Assembly (NCBI RefSeq): GCF_047495875.1
Contig: NC_092474.1
Coordinates: 16,157,851 to 16,221,850, forward strand
Source of the DNA: Pithys albifrons albifrons
Lineage: Eukaryota; Chordata; Aves; Passeriformes; Thamnophilidae
Length of the DNA: 64,000 nucleotides
Reading direction: 5' to 3'
Shown here piece by piece: positions 60,101 through 64,000 of this stretch. The notes under the pieces are model-generated. The model saw only the letters and a list, made by a program, of their open reading frames with translations. It made no database searches and was not told the DNA's origin. The translations under genes were made by a program, and so were the position numbers. Numbering within the stretch: position 1 is the first letter of the stretch; each line of letters opens with the position of its first letter.

Positions 60101-61810
60101 TTGCTAACAAGAGAAATAGCTCATTCTTGCAAGACAGAAGGCATAAGGACACACATTTCTTATGGCTTTGATAAGTGAATAATATGCATCTAAAAATCCA
60201 GGCCTGGATCTTTCTTTCTCGGTGAAAAACAACTTTGTTCCTTAGGGGAAGCTCATCTCGCAAAGTGCAACTTTTCGTTGCTAACAAGAGAAACAGCTGA
60301 TTCTTGCAAGACAGAAAGCAAGAGGACACACATTTCTTATGGCTTAGATAAGTGACTCATATGCATTCGAGAATGCAGACCTGGAGCTTTCTTTCTTGGT
60401 GAAAACACAGTTCTTACGTACGGGAAGCTCGTATCGCAAGGTGCACCTTTGCTCTTCTAACACGTGAAAGTCTTGATTTCTGACAGACAGGAGACATCAG
60501 GGCACATATTTCTTATGGTTTTGGAAAGTAAATCATATACATCTAAAACTCCAGGGCTGGAGCTTGCTTTCGCTGTGCAAACCACTGTTGTTCATTAGGC
60601 GAATCTCAACGAGCAAAGTGCAACTTTTCGTTGCTAACAAGAGAAACAGGTGATTCTTGCAAGACAGAAAGCATAAGGACACATATTTCTTATGGCTTTG
60701 ATAAGTGAATCATATGCATTCGAGAATGCAGGTCTGGAGCTTTCTTTCTAGGTGAAAACACAGTTGTTACGTACGGGAAGCTCCTATCGCAAATTGCACC
60801 TTTGCTCTTCTAACACGTGAAACTCTTGATTTCTGACAGACAGGAGACATGAGGGCACATATTTTTTATGGTTTTTGTTAGTAAATCATATACATCTAAA
60901 ACTCCAGGGCTGGAGCATGCCTTCGCTGTGCAAAGCAATGTTGTTCCTTAGGGGAAGCTCAACGAGCAAAGTGCAACTTTGCTTTGCTAACAAGAGAAAC
61001 AGTCGATTCCTGTCAGACAGAAGGCATCAGGACACACATTTCTTATGGCTTTGATAAGTGAATAATATGCATCTGAGAATCCAAGCCTGGATCATTCTGT
61101 CTCAGGAAAAACAACTTTGTTCCTTAGTGGAAGCTCATCTCGCAAAGTGCAACTTTTCGTTGCTGACAAGAGAAACAGCTGATTCTTGCAAGACAGAAGG
61201 CATAAGGACACACATTTCTTATGGCTTTTGTAAGTGAATAATATGCATCTGAGAATCCAGGCCTGGATCTTTCTGTCTCGGTGAAAAACAACTTTGTTCC
61301 TTAGGGGAAGCTCAACTCGCAAAGTGCAACTTTTCGTTGCTAACAAGAGAAACAGCTGATTCTTGCAAGACAGAAAGCAAAAGGACACATATTTCTTATG
61401 GCTTTGATAAGTGAATCAAATGCATTCGAGAATGCAGGTCTGGAGCTTTCTTTCTTGGTGAAAACACAGTTGTTACGTACGGGAAGCTCCTATCGCAAAG
61501 TGCACCTTTGCTCTTCTAACACGTGAAACTCTTGATTTCTGACAGGCAGGAGACATCAGGGCACATATTTCTTATGGTTTTGGAAAGTAAATCATATACA
61601 TCTAAAACTCCAGGGCTGGAGCTTGCTTTCGCTGTGCAAAGCAATGTTGTTCCTTAGGGGAAGCTCAACGAGCAAAGTGCAACTTTGCTTTGCTAAGAAG
61701 AGAAACAGCTGATTCTTGCAAGACAGAAGGCATAAGGACACACATTTCTTATGGCTTTGGTAAGTGAATAATATGCATCAGAGAATCCAGGCCTGGATCT
61801 TTCTTTCTCC
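57169..61810 (+). repeat. Satellite B, right homogenised segment
   Basis: Class C units near 57,541, 58,248, 59,486, 60,547, 60,899 and 61,606 are spaced 4, 7, 6, 2 and 4 monomers apart. A run of four nearly identical class A monomers occupies about 59,650-60,330, and its minus strand stays open for 224 codons because 177 bp is 59 codons. No longer HOR is evident. Confidence 0.85.
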
Positions 61811-63060
61811 GTGAAAATCACAGTGGTTCCTTAGAGGAGCTCATCTCGTAAAGTGCAACTAACTCTCCCGTGATCTGCTAAAGTGTGACACGGTTGATTC
61901 GTGCCAGACAGAAGGCTGCAAGATACTTCTTTTTTATGGATTTGGAAAGAGAATTATATGCATCAGAGAATCCAGGCCTGGAGCTTTCTTTCTCCGTGAA
62001 AGAAACAGTTGTTACTTATGGGAATGTACTCTCGCAAAGTGCAGCGAAGAGTCCCATCTGTGCTAACAAGTGAAACTGCTGATTCTTGCCGTTACGAATT
62101 TGTTATGGCTTTGGAAAGTGAATCACATGCATCAGAGAATCCAGGCCTGGATCTTTCTTTCTCGGTGAGAAACAGACTTGTTCTTTATGGGAAGCTCATC
62201 TTCCAAAATGCAACTAACAGTGCCATGCTCTGCTAACAAGTGGAAACTTGATTCCTGCCAGAGAGAATACATTAGGGCACTCATTTCTAACGGCTTTTGA
62301 AAGTGAATCATATGCATCAGATAATCCATGCCTGGAGCTTTCTTACTCTGGGAAAAGCACCGTTGCTCCTTATAGGAAGTTCATCTCGAACAGTGCTGTT
62401 AACAGTTCCATGCTCTGCTAAATTTGAAAGAGTTTATTCCTGCCAGACAGAAGGCATCAGGACCGACATTTCTTCTGGATTGGAAAGTGAATCATATGCA
62501 TCTAACAATCCAGAGCTAGAGCTTGCTTTCTCGGTGAAAATCACACTGGTTCCTTAGAGAAGCTCATCTCGCAAAGTGCAACCAAGAGTGCCATGATCTG
62601 CTACAATGTGACATAGTTGATTCCTGCCAGAGAGAAGGCATTGGGATACACATTTCTTAAGGCTTTGGAAAGCGAATAATATGCATCAGAGAATATCGGA
62701 ATGGAGCTTTCTTTTTTTCTTAAAAGCACACTTGTTCGTTAGAGGAAGCTCATCTCGCAAAATGCAGTTTACAGTCCCATGCTGTGCCAAAAGTGAAAGT
62801 ATTGATTCCTGTCAGAGAGAAGGCATCAGCAATCACATTTGTTATGGCTTTGGAAAAATGAATCATATGCATCTGAGAATCCAGGCCTGGAGTATTCTTT
62901 TTTGTGGAAAAAGCACAGTTGTTCCTTTTGAGAAGTTCATCTCTCAAAGTGCAAGTAATAGTCCCATGATCTACTAAAATGTGACACAGTTGATTCCTGC
63001 CAGAGAGAAGGCATGAGGACACATATTTCTTATGGCTTTGGAACGTGAATCATATGCATC
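61811..63060 (+). repeat. Satellite B: diverged 184-186-bp monomers
   Basis: The unit length changes here. GAAAGTGAATCA-type phrases start at 62,113, 62,299, 62,483, 62,668 and 62,853, intervals of 184-186 bp. The extra length lies after AAAGTGCAAC: class A continues TTTTCGTTGCTAAC, whereas these units insert a longer stretch such as TAACAGTGCCATGCTCTGC. The monomers are individually distinct, as expected at an old array edge. Confidence 0.85.
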
Positions 63061-63340
63061 AGGCTCTCAGGTGCCAATGATAGGGTCCCATTAACCTTAG
63101 AAAAGGAAAAATTGCTTTCTCTCCTGCCTCGTTTTCCCTGGCAGAAATCTTGGCCCATCTGCAATTCCGGGATGGAAAAAGGCCCTTACATGCCTAAAAC
63201 GATTGAGGTTTGCATCAAGATGAAAGTTCAGATCTTTCTGGTCTCAGGTGCCAATGATGGGGCCCAATTAACACTACAAAAGGAGCAATCCTTTTGTATC
63301 TTGGCACCTTTTCCCTGAGAGAAATCTTTGTCCATCTTCA
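63061..63340 (-). repeat. Satellite A fragment inside Satellite B
   Basis: About 1.5 diverged Satellite A units in the minus orientation. AGGTGCCAATGAT starts at 63,069 and again at 63,246, only 177 bp apart, so the unit is shortened. Satellite B runs to ATGCATCAG at the left edge and resumes as CAGACCTGGAGCTTTC at about 63,344. Nearly the correct phase is kept, with only about 6 bp of the Satellite B unit lost. The middle (around 63,180-63,235) is too diverged to align confidently. Confidence 0.85.
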
Positions 63341-63441
63341 TTTCAGACCTGGAGCTTTCTTTCTCCGTGAAAAACACAGTTCTTCATTAGGGGAAGCTCA
63401 CCTAGCAAAGTGCAACTTTGCTCTGCTACCAAGTGAAACAT
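63341..63441 (+). repeat. Last partial Satellite B unit
   Basis: Satellite B sequence from GACCTGGAGCTTTC through CATTAGGGGAAGCTC to CTACCAAGTGAAACATTC. It ends where GGGGGGTCTAGAAG begins. Confidence 0.85.
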
Positions 63442-63588
63442 TCAGGGGGGTCTAGAAGTGTCCAAGTTGCTTCAGGTGGAATCAGAAGGTCCAAGAGAAT
63501 AAAAGGAGATGCAAAAAGGATGCAGAAGAGTCCAAAAGGGAACTTAACACTAACCCTTACCCCAGCGCTGCCCTAACACTTAAGCTAT
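63442..63588. other. Unique junction between satellite and telomeric repeats
   Basis: Low-complexity, purine-rich sequence with no match to either satellite. It contains three related short motifs, AGAAGTGTCCAAG at 63,454, AGAAGGTCCAAG at 63,484 and AGAAGAGTCCAAAAG at 63,524. From about 63,545 it contains isolated telomere-like pieces (CTAACCC, CCCTAACAC). No gene is visible. Confidence 0.7.
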
Positions 63589-63660
63589 GCATAACTCTAA
63601 GCATAACCTTAAGCCTAAGCCTAAGCCTAAGCCTAAGACTAAGCCTAAGCCTAAGACTAA
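63589..63660 (-). repeat. Degenerate telomeric hexamers, mainly GCCTAA (TTAGGC)
   Basis: Twelve hexamers in one phase: GCATAA, CTCTAA, GCATAA, CCTTAA, then GCCTAA x4 (from 63,613), GACTAA, GCCTAA x2, GACTAA. Canonical CCCTAA follows at 63,661 in the same phase. The G-rich strand is the minus strand. TTAGGC is the nematode telomere repeat. Here, bordering TTAGGG, it is better read as a local variant that spread by slippage. Confidence 0.9.
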
Positions 63661-63750
63661 CCCTAACCCTAAAACTAACCCTAACCCTAACCCTAACCCT
63701 AACCCTAACCCTAACCCTAACCCTAACCCTAACCCTAACCCTAACCCTAG

Positions 63751-63783
63751 TACATACTGTAAACTGTGGGTGTCCCAAACCCA
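63751..63783. other. Non-telomeric spacer 1 in the telomeric tract
   Basis: CCCTAG is followed by about 33 bp holding TACTGTAAACTGTGGG at 63,755-63,770 and then GTGTCCCAAACCC. A closely related spacer recurs 155 bp to the right. Confidence 0.85.
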
Positions 63784-63905
63784 AACCCTAACCCTAACCC
63801 TAACCCTAACCCTAACCCTAACCCTAACCCTAACCCTAACCCTAACCCTAACCCTAACCCTAACCCTAATCCTAACCCTAACCCTAACCCTAACCCTAAC
63901 CCTAG

Positions 63906-63934
63906 TGCTTACTGTAAACTGTGGGGGTACCAAA
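63906..63934. other. Non-telomeric spacer 2 in the telomeric tract
   Basis: It has the same arrangement as spacer 1: CCCTAG, then a short stretch with the identical 16-mer TACTGTAAACTGTGGG at 63,910-63,925, then GGGTACCAAACCC. The repeated spacer shows that a spacer-plus-hexamer module was copied as a unit. Confidence 0.85.
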
Positions 63935-64000
63935 CCCTAACCCTAACCCTAACCCTAACCCTAACCCTAACCCTAACCCTAACCCTAACCCTAACCCTAA

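Larger units (their letters stand above)
48163..63060 (+). repeat. Satellite B array (177-bp monomer)
   Basis: A head-to-tail array unrelated to Satellite A and visibly richer in A+T. TTCCTTAGGGG starts at 49,139, 49,315, 49,492 and 49,669, intervals of 176-177 bp. Four monomer classes are clear. Class A has AATAATATGCATCTGAGAATCC and TTTCGTTGCTAACAAGA. Class B has CATTCGAGAATGCAGGTCTGG and CTCTTCTAACACGTG. Class C has ACATCTAAAACTCCAG. Class D has TCACATGCATCAGAGAATCC. All units share one orientation. No gene or mobile element is seen. The array starts at the junction with a class C unit that lacks its usual class B neighbour. Confidence 0.96.
63661..64000 (-). repeat. Telomeric (CCCTAA)n / (TTAGGG)n tract
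   Basis: Three tracts of mostly perfect CCCTAA hexamers, at about 63,661-63,750, 63,784-63,905 and 63,935-64,000. The last runs off the window. Point variants are rare, for example AACTAA near 63,673 and CCCTAAT near 63,868. The C-rich strand reads 5' to 3' rightward, which is the wrong polarity for a telomere ending a chromosome to the right. The tract is therefore probably internal, or lies at an assembly joint. Confidence 0.95.

Noticed and set aside
59655..60329. Open frame of 224 codons on the minus strand in Satellite B
   Set aside because: Four almost identical 177-bp monomers (59 codons each) read through. It has no coding signature beyond the repeat.
48163..63060. CRISPR-like array, because of short regularly spaced repeats
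   Set aside because: The whole 177-bp unit is repeated with no unique spacers. The telomeric context is eukaryotic.
63613..63660. Nematode origin suggested by TTAGGC repeats
   Set aside because: Only six such hexamers are present, in phase with a much longer TTAGGG tract. They are best read as a local variant.
63557..63940. Open frames encoding Arg-Val, Leu-Gly or Pro-Asn/Lys dipeptide runs
   Set aside because: These are translations of CCCTAA/TTAGGG hexamers, each of which gives a two-residue repeat. They are not genes.
63661..64000. Terminal telomere of the chromosome's right end
   Set aside because: The plus strand reads CCCTAA, whereas a right-end telomere must read TTAGGG on that strand.

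Overview
This 64-kb window is non-coding satellite DNA. I find no credible protein gene, RNA gene, CRISPR array or recognisable transposon. The right end carries CCCTAA (TTAGGG-type) telomeric repeats, so the DNA is eukaryotic and most likely a vertebrate subtelomere or an internal telomere-repeat site. I do not recognise either satellite as belonging to a particular species.

Layout. (1) 1-33,811: Satellite A, a 189-bp tandem repeat in the plus orientation. Up to about 28.3 kb the monomers form recently amplified higher-order repeats (HORs), including two adjacent near-identical 24-monomer (4,537-bp) copies. From 28.3 to 33.8 kb the monomers are diverged and show no HOR. (2) At 33,811 the array flips orientation. 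(3) 33,812-48,154: Satellite A in the minus orientation. It has a short diverged stretch, then three almost identical 2,032-bp (11-monomer) HOR copies, then monomer types shared with the first 28 kb. (4) 48,163-63,060: Satellite B, a 177-bp tandem repeat with four monomer classes and a 19-monomer HOR of about 3.34 kb present twice. Its right edge decays into diverged monomers of about 185 bp. (5) 63,061-63,340: a minus-oriented fragment of Satellite A inside the last Satellite B unit. (6) 63,442-63,588: a short unique junction. (7) 63,589-64,000: telomeric hexamers that grade from degenerate (GCATAA, CTCTAA, GCCTAA = TTAGGC) into canonical CCCTAA, interrupted twice by a related non-telomeric spacer.

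Both monomer lengths are multiples of three (189 = 63 codons, 177 = 59 codons). Any stop-free frame therefore stays open from unit to unit, which produces long open frames (up to 623 codons) on both strands and in several frames at once. I interpret these as by-products of the repeat, not genes.

The most notable features are the conflict between strand polarity and decay gradient in the telomeric block, the mirror-like inverted organisation of Satellite A around 33.8 kb, recent HOR expansion on both sides of it, the Satellite A patch inside Satellite B, and a 13/17 match to the CENP-B box in one Satellite B monomer class.
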